This document shows positions 16,589 to 25,896 of a stretch of DNA of 64,000 nt, piece by piece. This stretch comes from Paenibacillus sp. DMB5. GTDB lineage: Bacteria; Bacillota; Bacilli; Paenibacillales; Paenibacillaceae. The DNA lies in contig NZ_LRAC01000140.1 of NCBI RefSeq assembly GCF_001517085.1, positions 124,001 to 188,000 of the forward strand. The letters run 5' to 3'. A program made the translations under genes and the position numbers. The notes under the pieces were generated by a model, which saw nothing but the letters and a program-made list of their open reading frames with translations, ran no database searches and was not told the origin of the DNA. How positions within the stretch are numbered: position 1 is the first letter of the stretch; every line of letters starts with the position of its first letter.

Positions 16589-18456
16589 TTAGTCAGCATA
16601 ATCCGCCGGACTGCTGCTCCGTACAACCGGATGCCGGACAGTTACCACAGTGCCACTCCCTGCTGTACTTTCAATAACTAGACCATAAGGCTCCCCGTAA
16701 GTGAGCCTGATCCTTGCCTGCACATTCAGAATGCCGTAGCCGCTGCCGCTGCTGCCAACTGCCCCTTGGTCAGCCTCTGCAGTTTCACCATCCACACCCG
16801 CCGACTCCAGACGCTTGTTAAGCAGCGCAAGCCGCTCTGCGGCCATTCCGGCGCCGTCATCCGTTACTGTCATGTACAGGTCACCTTGCCGTTCTTCTAC
16901 TGTAATAGTGATCCTGCCGGGGCCGCGCCGTTCCTTGATCCCGTGATAAATGGCATTTTCCACAATCGGCTGCAACAGCAGCTTCAGCACATACAGCTCA
17001 CCGAGCCGGGGATCCGCTGAAATGGAGTAAGACAGCTTACTGCTGTACCGGGTATGCTGGATCTGCAAATAACTGACGATATGCTCCAGCTCATCTGACA
17101 GCGGGATAATGTCACTGCCCTTGCTAAGCCCCAGCCGGAACAGCCTGGAGAGAGACTGCACCACGCCGGCAATGTCCTCCGCACCTTTGCTGCGGGCCAT
17201 CCAATGGATCGTATCAAGCGTATTGTAGAGAAAATGCGGCTTGATATGCGCCTGCAGGCTGCGCAGCTCCGCCTCCCGCTTCTGCCGTGCCTGCAGCTCG
17301 GTCAGCGAGAGCAGCCGGCTGATCTGGACCAGCATCGTATTGAAGCTGCGGCCAAGCATTCCGATCTCATCTGAACGGTTCCCCCAGTAGCGGATCGTCA
17401 GATCACCGGACTGCGCCTTGCTCATGAAGGAGGCCAGCTGGCCGATCGGCCGGGAGATGGAATAGGCCAGATAGAAAGAGGCCGTCATCCCGAGCATGCA
17501 GACTACAAACACAAAGGTGACTACATTAAAGGTGATTTCCCGTACACCATAGGCGGATTCATCCATCGGAAAGACACCTACCGTGGTCCAGCCGGTAAAT
17601 GACGAGGTCCGGTAGATCAGCTGAATCTCCCGCTTATCCGCTTCTACCGAGGTAATGCCGGAGCTGTCAGTAAACAGGTCTGCCTGAATAGACTGCATGA
17701 ACGGGTGCTGCGGCGTATAAACAATCTCCCCGCTGCTGTCGACCACAGTCAGATAGCCTGTTTTGCCCAGCGTGACATCCCGTGCAGTTTCGGCAATTGC
17801 CCGCAGCTTCATATCCACCAGCACCACTCCCTGAACGATCTGCGTATCGGGATCTACAATCGCCCTGACGGCAGATACGACCTCACTTTCTTTATAGTCG
17901 GCATGGGACTTGACGGCACGGCCGTAAGGATGACCGATTATTTTGAAGATACCTTTGTTGGCCGCTGCCGCCTTGTACCATGCCTCCTCGGTCAGTTCGG
18001 TATCCGGCCGGGTGTACATCTCGTTACTGATGTAATCACCGTCCCGGTTCACCAGCATTATTCCGGCGATTTCCGAGCTAAGCGTAGTGAAGCCCTGCAG
18101 GAACTTTCGGATGTTATATTCCACCGGTTCGCCGTTAACTCCGGTCACGCCGGAGCCTGCGCTGCCCGGAAGCTGACCGCTCAGAAAAGACTCGACCCGG
18201 GGTCGAACGAGATCAGATAAGATATTTTCTGCAGATTCTCCACATCATTCTCCAGTGCGGCATTGACCTTGCCAATCAGCTGCATCGTATTCTCATTGCT
18301 CTGCTGCTCCACTCTGCGGTCAACCGTCCAGCCGATCAGCAGCCCTAGTCCGATGGAAGGCAGAATGCTGATTAACAGAAAATGAATGATCAGCTTATAG
18401 CGGATCGGCATATTATTCAGCTTAAGCTTTTCAAAAGTCAGCCCGTGCCTGTTCAT
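16589..18456 (-). CDS. YesM-type sensor histidine kinase (apparent frameshift near 18200)
   Basis: About 622 residues when one base is restored. The N-terminus (from 18456, ribosome site GGGAGGG) has a membrane span (LIIHFLLISILPSIGLGLLI). An extracellular dCACHE-like sensor region follows, then a second span and a HAMP domain (near SISRPIGQLASFMSKAQSGD), a His_kinase domain with the phosphoacceptor in HIKPHFLYNTLDTIHW, and an HATPase domain (VENAIYHGIKERRG). The frame breaks at 18199-18202: one frame reads SFDPGSSLF then stops, the next resumes FLSGQLPGSAG. Adding one C to a CCCC run gives the continuous FDPRVESFLSGQ. It is cotranscribed with the binding protein and response regulator and probably senses sugar through that protein. 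Confidence 0.85.
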
Positions 18457-18480
18457 AAGATGTCCCTCCCCCGGCCGGGC

Positions 18481-19497
18481 CTACTTGGCATAATAATTCT
18501 CCACATTCGCCCGGGTCACCACATCAATGCCCGTATCTACTGTATCCGGCACCGGCAGCGGCTTATTATTGAGATAGGCTGAAGGATCCTCCAGCAGGCC
18601 GCGGTGCAGGTGAAACAGCTCGGTCAGCGACCAAAAACCCATATTCCAGGTGCCTTGGGCCATTGTTGCCGCGATCCGTCCTTCCTTCACCAGATCCAGT
18701 GTGCCTTTATCAGTGTCAAAGCTGATAATCTGCATCCGGGAGTCCGTACCCTGTATTTTCCTCACTGCCTCGGCTACTCCGATTCCTCCGTTGGATTCCG
18801 TAGCAAAGATCCCTTTAAGCTGCGGATAAGCGGCCAACAGCTGCCCAGCAGCCTCCCTTGAAGCGACCTGATCGCCATCGCCGTCCTTGACGGCTACTAT
18901 TTTCATCTCCGGAAACTCACTGCGGATGGTCACACTGAATCCGTCTGTACGCTCCTGATGGTTATGCTGCTCAGGTGTTGTGATGATGGCTACTTCTCCC
19001 TGTCCGCCCGTAAGCTCTGCCATCTTGCGCGCTGCCTCAACGCCGGCATTGTAATTATCCGTGCCCAGGAACGAGTAAGCTTTACTTGCAGGAGCACCCG
19101 AATCAAACAGAACAACCGGGATTCCGCTATCCACCGCTTTGTTGATCGTGGCTGTCAGCAATTCGGAGTTGACTGCAGAGATGGCAATGCCTGCCGGCTT
19201 TCTGGCAATAATCTGCTCCAGTACCGTCATTTGCTCATTCGCGTCATGCTGAGTCGAGCCATGATATTCTACGGATACATTGAGTTCCTCCGCAGCATCC
19301 TCAAAGCCCTTCAGAACACTTTTCCAGTAATCGATGCCGAGCTGAAAGGTGACCATTACATACTTGTCTTCGATATTGCCGCGCAGGCCCGCCGTTTCCC
19401 AAGGGTCCGTGCTGCTTGCCTGCAGCTTGTAGTTCAGTACATACACCAGGAAAATTCCGATCAGAAGCACATAGACCAGCCATAGCTTCTTCACCAT
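18481..19497 (-). CDS. Membrane-anchored sugar-binding sensor protein
   Basis: 338 residues with a single N-terminal hydrophobic anchor (LWLVYVLLIGIFLVYVL) and no lipobox, then a type 1 periplasmic-binding fold of the ribose/galactose group (Peripla_BP_4): VTFQLGIDYWKSVLKGF, ISAVNSELLTATINKAVDS, GIPVVLFDSGAP, IFATESNGGIGVAEAV. It sits 24 bp upstream of the histidine kinase rather than inside an ABC operon, so it is better explained as the sugar-sensing component of a three-component system than as a transporter subunit, comparable to XylFII in the Clostridium XylFII-LytS-YesN system. A lipoprotein partner of the transporter (ChvE) is encoded separately. Confidence 0.85.
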   Translation of the reverse strand: MVKKLWLVYVLLIGIFLVYVLNYKLQASSTDPWETAGLRGNIEDKYVMVTFQLGIDYWKSVLKGFEDAAEELNVSVEYHGSTQHDANEQMTVLEQIIARKPAGIAISAVNSELLTATINKAVDSGIPVVLFDSGAPASKAYSFLGTDNYNAGVEAARKMAELTGGQGEVAIITTPEQHNHQERTDGFSVTIRSEFPEMKIVAVKDGDGDQVASREAAGQLLAAYPQLKGIFATESNGGIGVAEAVRKIQGTDSRMQIISFDTDKGTLDLVKEGRIAATMAQGTWNMGFWSLTELFHLHRGLLEDPSAYLNNKPLPVPDTVDTGIDVVTRANVENYYAK

Positions 19498-19618
19498 GTA
19501 ACCCCTTTCATAAGTGAATGATAATCAGTTGCTAAGGCCATGATACCTTGTTTGCCGGAAGTTGAAAATAACAAATGATTGCCGCTGAGCAATTGGCAGC
19601 ACACGCTATACATAGACA

Positions 19619-19643
19619 AACAGGCCCCGCAATGGGGGCCTGT
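19619..19643 (-). terminator. Hairpin terminator after the LTA-synthase-like gene
   Basis: Stem CAGGCCCC and GGGGCCTG around a short loop, 25 bp beyond the stop codon in the minus direction. The T tract is weak. Confidence 0.55.
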
Positions 19644-19667
19644 ACGCAAACCTGCTGCTGCTGCGAA

Positions 19668-21473
19668 TCAGAACAACAGGCCTGCCGAGTAGCTCTCGCC
19701 CTCCAGCAGGTCATATTCCACCAGGCGGTAATCGTCAAGCAACTCCTGCTGTTTCGGAGTCAAGCCGCTCTGCGGACCGGAATTTCCGAGCAGGACAGCT
19801 TTGCTGAGGCCGGGAATCTCTGCCTGAACCTGTTCAAGCAGCTTGTAGTACGGAGGCAAAGACATTCCGGACAAACGGAAGACCTCCGGACCCAGGTAAG
19901 CCGGACTGAGCGTACCGAGCGGATCCGCTCCTATATCAAAGTTGGCCAGCACCATCAGCTTGGTCTCATGCTTCAGCCGGGGCTCTCGATCCCAGCCTGC
20001 TGCCGAATAAATTCCTGAGGACAGCGCCGGCAGATGGTCGCCCCAAAATACGGCAATGGTCGGCCGCTCTATTGTCAGCAGCTCCTGCTGCAGATAAGCC
20101 AGCGCTTCGTCAGTAAGACTGGTATTGTGCACATAGGTTTCGATTTCATCTTTATATTCAGCCTCCACCCCGCTGACGCTAATGGTATTCGGCCCGTTCA
20201 GCCCTTTGGTGAACGGAAAATGATTCTGCATCGTCACCAGATGTAGAAAAACCGGGTCTGCTGCCGATCTAAACCGCCTCACCGCCTCCTGCACGGCAAA
20301 CTTATCAGAGATATAACCGTCAGGTGTGATACGGCCGCTGTCCCCCATATCCTTTTCACTGGTGAACGAATCGAACCCCAGCATCGGATATACCCGGTTG
20401 CGGTTATAAAAGGTTTCATCGAAGGGATGCAGCGCCTCCGCCTTGTAGCCCCGTTCCTTCAGGATGCTGACGATGGACGGCAGGAAGGACATTTTGACCA
20501 GCCGCTGCTGATATGGAATGGAGCCGTCGTTCAAAAAATACATGGACAGTCCGGTCAGCGCTTCAAATTCCACATTAGCCGTATTTCCGCCAAATTCAGG
20601 GGAGAGCAGATAGCCGGATGGCGTTGTCTGCTCCGCCGAATGGATAAAGCTGAGCGGGTCTTCACTGAAAGCAAGCCCCTCCAGCCGTGTAGGGTCGAAA
20701 AAAGCTTCATCCATCATGAACAGGATATTGGGCTGCTCCCCGGCAGCAGCTGTCCCTCCGCTATCCGGCTGTTCCCTGTATCTGGCGGCAATTTCTTCGA
20801 TTGCCTGTTTGCTGTAGCCTTCAGGCTGCTCCATCAGATTTTGCCGCAGATTGCCTGTAAAGGCGTAGAGGAAGCCATTCTGGGTGTAATTCACCTTCTG
20901 GTTCCAGAAAATATTCTGGTACTTCAGTGAGGAAGCGAGCGGACTCTGCCCGCTGACCATTGTGATAAATCCGGCCAGTATGATAACAGATATAACCCCC
21001 AGTGTGATCCTGGACGGCAGGCGAAGCTTCATCTCCGGCAGCCGGCGCAGCAGCAGGACAAGCACGGCAACGAACAGCACGCCTGCAGCCAGCAGCGGCG
21101 GTGAGATCATGCCCTTCGTGATGGTGCGCATATCTGCGGCATTTTTGAGCAGCAGCAGATCCCAGGGAAACAGCGGCTCCCCGGTTGTTGACAGCTTTTT
21201 ATAATTTGCAGTACCGGTCACGGCACCGGCTAACAGGATTATTCCCGGCCCGATATACATATTGGGCAGAAGGACTGATGCTGCCAGCAGAAAGAAAAAG
21301 AAAAAAAGGCTGCCGGATATATATAACAGCGGATACTCAAGGATCCAGCCGAATATACGTTGAAGCTCCAGACTGAATGAGGCTGCCTGCAGGCAGAAAT
21401 TCAGCAGGAATCCGGCAAGCAGCAGGCCGGCTGCCAGCTGCCATGTCCGCCTGGGTAACATTGTGTGGCGCAA
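19668..21473 (-). CDS. LTA synthase family sulfatase
   Basis: 601 residues, TTG start at 21473 chosen because AGGAGTG is six bases upstream. Five membrane segments occupy about residues 10-180; the rest is an extracellular sulfatase-fold domain. Metal and catalytic blocks are visible: NILFMMDEAF near residue 250, the catalytic Thr in FGGNTANVEFEALTGL, MQNHFPFT and FWGDHLPAL. The family transfers glycerol phosphate from phosphatidylglycerol to build or prime lipoteichoic acid, and includes LtaS, YfnI and YvgJ-like primases. Which subtype cannot be decided. Single gene with its own terminator. Confidence 0.88.
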   Translation of the reverse strand: MRHTMLPRRTWQLAAGLLLAGFLLNFCLQAASFSLELQRIFGWILEYPLLYISGSLFFFFFLLAASVLLPNMYIGPGIILLAGAVTGTANYKKLSTTGEPLFPWDLLLLKNAADMRTITKGMISPPLLAAGVLFVAVLVLLLRRLPEMKLRLPSRITLGVISVIILAGFITMVSGQSPLASSLKYQNIFWNQKVNYTQNGFLYAFTGNLRQNLMEQPEGYSKQAIEEIAARYREQPDSGGTAAAGEQPNILFMMDEAFFDPTRLEGLAFSEDPLSFIHSAEQTTPSGYLLSPEFGGNTANVEFEALTGLSMYFLNDGSIPYQQRLVKMSFLPSIVSILKERGYKAEALHPFDETFYNRNRVYPMLGFDSFTSEKDMGDSGRITPDGYISDKFAVQEAVRRFRSAADPVFLHLVTMQNHFPFTKGLNGPNTISVSGVEAEYKDEIETYVHNTSLTDEALAYLQQELLTIERPTIAVFWGDHLPALSSGIYSAAGWDREPRLKHETKLMVLANFDIGADPLGTLSPAYLGPEVFRLSGMSLPPYYKLLEQVQAEIPGLSKAVLLGNSGPQSGLTPKQQELLDDYRLVEYDLLEGESYSAGLLF

Positions 21474-21611
21474 AACAATCACTCCTATCTATACTAAACG
21501 TGTAGTATACGCCACTTACCTTAAAACAGGATTAAATTCAGAACATCCCCCTTGTATCGTTGCTCCTATTCTTAACCTCCGCCGGCTAGAGGTATACTTT
21601 TTTAGACAAGC

Positions 21612-21646
21612 AAAAAAAGCGGGGGCAGCACGCAGCTACTTCCCGC
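21612..21646 (-). terminator. Terminator after the aldose epimerase gene
   Basis: In the minus direction GCGGG and CCCGC arms enclose a ~20-nt loop and run into seven T residues. Confidence 0.5.
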
Positions 21647-21695
21647 CCTATTTTAACCTTTTCAATACACGCGGCATTAGCCCCGCTTAACCCTA

Positions 21696-22684
21696 TTATT
21701 TTACATACAGTCGGCCGGTCTCTTCCCAGAATTCTCCCGGTGCCAGACTGAACAGCCCGATTTGATCGCCGGAAGATCAACCTTCGGCGCATTCACGAGG
21801 TTAATCTGCGGTTCAGGGCAGAAGAAGCCCTCGGTTGCCCCGTTGTTCCAGATCATCCACTGCTTGTACGATGTTCCTACATCGTAAACGAGCGTTACAC
21901 CAGACTTGCTGTCTGTAAGCTCCATCCGGTTACGGCCATTCTGGGCCACCGCAGTATAATGGTTGTCCATTGGCGCATAGAACGGGTACAGGCCTTCATC
22001 ACGCAGGGCAATTTCGTCCGCAGTCAGTTCCTGGTAAGCACCTGTAGGCAGCATACGCTCGTTAAGCTCCCAGCGTTCGCCGATCGTCAGCTTCACCTTG
22101 TAATCCTGAGGTGTACTTCCGGGCGCAAACGGCGCATTAATGGCGGTATGGAAGGCCAGCAGACAAGGCATCAGCTCTTCACCGTCATTGTGCACCTGCA
22201 GGTGCTGGGACAAACCGCCTTCACCAAGCGTATAGCGCAGCTTAACGGTATATTTGAACGGCAGATACTGATAAGAAGGATGGTTCTCATCCACCTTGAT
22301 GGCAACTGTTACGAAGCTCTCGTTTTTGCCGGCGCCAAATTCCTCAACTTCCCAGGCAGCCGTATGTAAAAAACCATGCAGATGGTTGCCGGTCGCCGTC
22401 TCGTTCACCGGAAGGTGGTAGGTCTGCCCGTTAAAAGGGAATTCGCCGTCTTCATAACGGTTTGGAGGAAACAGCACCGGAATCCCATGAATCCCCGGAC
22501 TGGCCTTGAATGCCTCCATCTCCTCCGCACCCGGCTCATGCAGGAAACGGTAACCATTCTCGGTATCGCGGAAGCAGATCAGATTGCCCCCGATATGCGG
22601 CAGGATTGCCGCCTCATAACGTCCGGCCTTCAGCCAGACCGCAGCTTCCCCTTCAAATTGGCCTTCATAAGCAGTAATCGACAT
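21696..22684 (-). CDS. Aldose 1-epimerase family protein (apparent frameshift near 21768)
   Basis: About 329 residues with one base restored. It shows the galactose mutarotase fold: GIPVLFPPNRYEDGEF near residue 68, catalytic-type His in NHLHGFLHTAAWEV, the second His in LLAFHTAINAPF, and the acid region FFCPEPQINLVNAP near residue 300. It interconverts alpha and beta anomers of aldoses in the cytoplasm. The frame breaks near 21767-21769: after KVDLPA one frame reads IKSGCSVW, while the other gives the normal family ending DQIGLFSLAPGEFWEETG and stops at 21696. One base in a GG or CC pair explains this. A near-consensus cre site lies upstream. Confidence 0.85.
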
Positions 22685-22746
22685 TGTACATTCTTTCTCC
22701 CTTCCATAATCTCAAAATGACTCTCTTAGATAGATTAACACATCTG

Positions 22747-22760
22747 CGGAAGCGGTAACA
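22747..22760. promoter_or_regulatory. Candidate cre site upstream of the epimerase gene
   Basis: CGGAAGCGGTAACA fits TGWNANCGNTNWCA except at the first base. It lies 63 bp upstream of the epimerase start. Confidence 0.35.
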
Positions 22761-22768
22761 TGGCATTT

Positions 22769-23490
22769 TTACAATTGTTCCACTTCGACGCTCATGACAT
22801 GCTCTATTTTTTTCACATCGTAATAGATTTCAGTCGCATAATCATGATCAGGCGCAGACAAAACCATATCGATCAGCTGTCTGCCGTCATCCAGATCCTT
22901 GATTTTCATCCTGCGGATGGCCCGGCCCGGTTTACGTGTTTTACGCTGCTCCGTCATAGGACGTCCCTCGATTTTCTGAATGACCTCAGTCAGCACGTAG
23001 TTAGGCTCCATAATGATTTTGACGGAGATTTCATGCTTGTTAAGCACCTCCGGGCGATTGCCTTAATCAGCAGCGGAACTGCGTTCACAGCGAACATAAG
23101 CAGTACTACCGCATACCCCGCCTCCAGGTAAAAGCCTGCACCTACTGCAATTCCGATCCCCGAGGCAGTCCAGATTAGCGCCGCTGAGGTCAGGCCCGAA
23201 ATGGCATCTCCACCTCTGCGCAAAATCACACCGGCTCCTAAAAAACCGATCCCGCTGACGATCTGTGCTGCCAGACGCATCGGATCCATCGTAGGATGTT
23301 CCGCCCCGCCAAACTTGTCATAGGCGTGAATGGAGACAAGTGTCACCAGACAGCTCGCGATGCTGATAACCATGCTGGTCCGGATCCCCAGCGGTTTCTG
23401 CTTCAATTGCCGGTCGATGCCGATGAACAGCCCGAACAGCATGGCCACCAGCAGTTTTACAATTGATTCTGTATGAAGATCAATACTCAT
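22769..23490 (-). CDS. MgtC/SapB-family membrane protein (apparent frameshift near 23047)
   Basis: About 240 residues with one base restored. The N-terminal part has four membrane segments and the MgtC signature (LLVAMLFGLFIGIDRQLKQK, LAAQIVSGIGFLGAGVILRR, SGLTSAALIWTASGIGIAVG). The C-terminal ~90 residues (VLNKHEISVKIIMEPNYVLT onward) form a soluble domain as in full-length MgtC proteins. The frame breaks at 23047-23048, where GG for GGG turns RRVLNKH into RRCLTSM. The family is linked to growth in low magnesium and to F-type ATPase inhibition in pathogens; in soil Firmicutes its role is open. The GGAGG ribosome site precedes the start at 23490. Confidence 0.85.
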
Positions 23491-23567
23491 GGCTCCTCCT
23501 CTAAAAAAACAGATAGAAACAGTATACCTTAAAACGGATGCCAGGCTGATGACAAATTAAAAAAGAA

Positions 23568-23652
23568 GAAGAAACGAATGCCGCTCTGCCGCATACCGCA
23601 TTAACCCGTTAGAGGCAGCTGCAGCATTGCCGGTGATGGAATCCGTTTCTTC
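23568..23652 (-). terminator. Long hairpin at the 3' end of the SDR gene
   Basis: Outer arms GAAGAAACG (23568-23576) and CGTTTCTTC (23644-23652) enclose further imperfect pairing (AATGCCGCTCTGCC against GGCAGC...GCATTGCC). In the minus direction it runs into CTTCTTTTTTAA, a terminator-like tail. The outer arms resemble the dispersed hairpin element found at 2617 and 50303. Confidence 0.5.
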
Positions 23653-23705
23653 GGAAAAGGAACTATTCTTTACAGGTTATGCCGGTCAGTGCCCCTATAG
23701 AATGG

Positions 23706-24497
23706 TCAGCCGTGCAACAGCGATTCGGCACCGTCACAATAAATTTCTGTTCCAGTAATATGATCGGAATCGTTCGAAGCGAGGAACAACGCAAGCTTGG
23801 CCACCTGGTCCGGACGTCCCGGCCCTTCCTCCAGCGGCTGATCACCCTCAGGGAAATCCACCGGAATCTGCACTTCCTTCAGATCCTCAGACGGATAGGT
23901 GTTATCATCAATATTAGTCTTGATGGCTCCGGGACAAATGGCATTGACTCTGATCTTGTACTGTGCCAGCTCAAGGGCCGCCATTTTCATAAAAGCAACC
24001 TGGCCCGCCTTCGTGGTGCTGTAAGCCGAGAACCCGATATTGGAGAAGACCCGGTTTCCGTTAATCGAACTGTTAATCAGAATACTGCCGCCCTTCTCCT
24101 TAAGATGCGGTATCGCATATTTTACGGTTGCGAACGTCCCCCGCAGATTGATATGAATGGTCTGATCCCAGTCCTCCATCTCCATCGTTTCAATAGGTGC
24201 CATAGCCCCGTTAATTCCGGCATTTGCGAACACAATATCCAGCCGACCCCATGTCGCTGCTGCCTGATCGATTGCTTCTTTTACCTGCTGCGGCTGTTCA
24301 ATATCACATTCAATTACAAGGGCCTCTCCGCCCGCTTCTTCTACCTGCCGTTTTACTTTTTCGGCATTATCAGGTGTACGGTCCAGCAAAATGACCTTGG
24401 CGCCGTTTCTGGCAAATTCCAGAACAGAAGCTTTACCGATACCTGAACCTCCGCCGGTTACAACCGCTACTTTACCTGCTAATTTAAGCTCAGCCAT
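23706..24497 (-). CDS. Short-chain dehydrogenase/reductase
   Basis: 263 residues from the ATG at 24497 (the longer frame from 24647 lacks a ribosome site; GGAGGGAAC lies here). Classical SDR: cofactor motif TGGGSGIG near residue 14, NAG in VFANAGINGAM near residue 90, catalytic Ser in INSSINGNRVF, and YSTTK (YxxxK) near residue 160. The C-terminal end SDHITGTEIYCDGAE is typical of the family. It reduces or oxidises a carbonyl or alcohol with NAD(P); Asp after the second strand (LLDRTPDN) suggests NAD preference. The substrate is unknown; related proteins are often named glucose 1-dehydrogenase or 3-oxoacyl reductase. Confidence 0.9.
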   Translation of the reverse strand: MAELKLAGKVAVVTGGGSGIGKASVLEFARNGAKVILLDRTPDNAEKVKRQVEEAGGEALVIECDIEQPQQVKEAIDQAAATWGRLDIVFANAGINGAMAPIETMEMEDWDQTIHINLRGTFATVKYAIPHLKEKGGSILINSSINGNRVFSNIGFSAYSTTKAGQVAFMKMAALELAQYKIRVNAICPGAIKTNIDDNTYPSEDLKEVQIPVDFPEGDQPLEEGPGRPDQVAKLALFLASNDSDHITGTEIYCDGAESLLHG

Positions 24498-24689
24498 TGT
24501 TATGTTCCCTCCTGTTGTTGTTCTTTCCCTAACCTTTACCTCGCATTCACGGAAATGAACCGGGTTCTCTTGATTTTGACTTATGCTATTAGTCTGGATA
24601 CCATTAGAAAGATCAGCAGCAGGCTGTAAACGCAAACATATCCTCATCCTCTATTCGGAATGATGAATGTGGCGCAGTACAAAGAAATG

Positions 24690-24717
24690 GACCGCGCAGG
24701 ATAAACCTGCAGCGGTC
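24690..24717 (-). terminator. Hairpin after the acetyltransferase gene
   Basis: Arms GACCGC (24690-24695) and GCGGTC (24712-24717) with inner GCAGG/CCTGC. A T-rich tail follows in the minus direction. Confidence 0.5.
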
Positions 24718-24733
24718 GTTGGTGTTCTCGTAT

Positions 24734-25618
24734 TCAGCTTAACCGGCTTAACGGGATCACATAGTAATGCGACTCAGCGGTTATTTCAAAACCGGAATTC
24801 CCGTATAGCTTCAAGGCCTGGATGTTATCAGTAACTACGCTCAGCCGAACCATCAGCTCTGCCTGCTGTTTAAGAAGATTGACGACTGCGGATAACATTT
24901 GCCCGCCGATTCCTTTGCCCTGCTGCGAAGGCAAGACACAAAAATCATGGATAACGGCCAGCGCATGCCCCTGATAATGAATCCGGATCATTCCGGCTGG
25001 TTCAGAGCCGGATTCAGCAATATAGGTTATCCGGTCCGGAGCTGCGGTATGTGCCAGGTAGCTGCGCGTCCATTCCTCGGGATCACCAAAGGCTTGCGAG
25101 AGGCACGCTATCATGAAGCCTGCATCCCGGGTCTCTTCGCGGCGGATAACCAAATGATGCACTTGAGCAGCTGACTGACTGGCTTCAGTTATCTCCCTGC
25201 GGTTCAGCATCATCGTATACTGGGCAGTTGCAAACTCTGCTCCAAATTCAAGCGTGGCTTGAATCCCCGGCTCTGAGTCCGCGGGAACCCGAATCCGGCA
25301 GGTCGCCACTCCCTGTATGCGCATATCGCCCGCGGCTTGCTGCAGCAGTCTGCGGAAGATGTCCTGTCGCCGGAAGTCCGGATGAACCATCGCATTAATA
25401 TTAGCTTCTATGCCGTCTGAAGTATACCAGCTGAGAAATCCGGTTAACTGGCCGCCGCTCAGGCTAAGATAGGCTTCATCACCACCGGTTTCCTTCAGGC
25501 TTTCAACACCTACCCGCAGACTTGAGCTGTCAGCCGTCTTGCACGTTCGTTCCAGACTGCGGACCAGCTCAAGCTGGGTGTCACTGTAGTCTGTCATTTT
25601 GTAAATATGATGCTGCAT
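24734..25618 (-). CDS. Tandem-domain GNAT acetyltransferase
   Basis: 294 residues from the ATG at 25618, chosen because GAGGTT is correctly spaced upstream. There are two GNAT folds. The first (residues ~15-140) has a degenerate acetyl-CoA loop near HPDFRRQDIFRRLLQQA. The second (residues ~160-294) has the intact motif A, VLPSQQGKGIGGQMLSAVV, that binds the pyrophosphate of acetyl-CoA, and the tail LKLYGNSGFEITAESHYYV. Such double GNATs acetylate small molecules or peptides; the substrate is unknown. It is preceded by a possible 18-codon leader peptide and a hairpin, so expression may be controlled by translation of the leader. Confidence 0.85.
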   Translation of the reverse strand: MQHHIYKMTDYSDTQLELVRSLERTCKTADSSSLRVGVESLKETGGDEAYLSLSGGQLTGFLSWYTSDGIEANINAMVHPDFRRQDIFRRLLQQAAGDMRIQGVATCRIRVPADSEPGIQATLEFGAEFATAQYTMMLNRREITEASQSAAQVHHLVIRREETRDAGFMIACLSQAFGDPEEWTRSYLAHTAAPDRITYIAESGSEPAGMIRIHYQGHALAVIHDFCVLPSQQGKGIGGQMLSAVVNLLKQQAELMVRLSVVTDNIQALKLYGNSGFEITAESHYYVIPLSRLS

Positions 25619-25636
25619 ATATGATAACCTCATCCG

Positions 25637-25680
25637 AGAGGGAACTATGCAGTTTATGGACGACTAGGCATTATCCCTCT
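25637..25680 (-). promoter_or_regulatory. Leader hairpin upstream of the GNAT gene
   Basis: Perfect 7-bp arms AGAGGGA and TCCCTCT (25637-25643 and 25674-25680) enclose the stop codon of the upstream leader peptide and lie just before the GNAT ribosome site. Confidence 0.4.
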
Positions 25681-25710
25681 AATTTCTGTCCGTTGTGTTA
25701 GAGCTTCCAT
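25654..25710 (-). CDS. Possible 18-residue leader peptide
   Basis: Short frame MEALTQRTEIRGIMPSRP from an ATG at 25710 with a strong GGAGG ribosome site, ending 36 bp before the GNAT start. Its last codons overlap one arm of the hairpin at 25637-25680, so a ribosome stalled or terminating here could change folding around the GNAT start. It resembles antibiotic-resistance leader peptides in layout only. Coding is inferred from the ribosome site and position. Confidence 0.4.
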   Translation of the reverse strand: MEALTQRTEIRGIMPSRP

Positions 25711-25805
25711 TGGCACCGCCTCCTTCATAATCATGCCGATGGGCACTAGTCCATTGTATTCCAATATCTGAAACAGTCAACACAGGTTAGAAAACTTCAT
25801 ATAGA

Positions 25806-25860
25806 ACAAAAAGACTTGAGCCACAGTCAAAGGTCATTGCTTAACTGTGTTCAAGTCTTT
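25806..25860 (-). terminator. Terminator of the TrpX-type ABC operon
   Basis: Stem AAAGACTTGA with TCAAGTCTTT plus inner CACAGT/ACTGTG, followed by TTTTTG in the minus direction. Confidence 0.85.
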
Positions 25861-25896
25861 ATCTCCAAACTTCCGAGGATAATCTGTCTGTAATCT

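Noticed and set aside
23706..24647. N-terminal extension of the SDR from 24647
   Set aside because: No ribosome site at 24647, whereas GGAGGG precedes 24497 and the SDR fold starts there.
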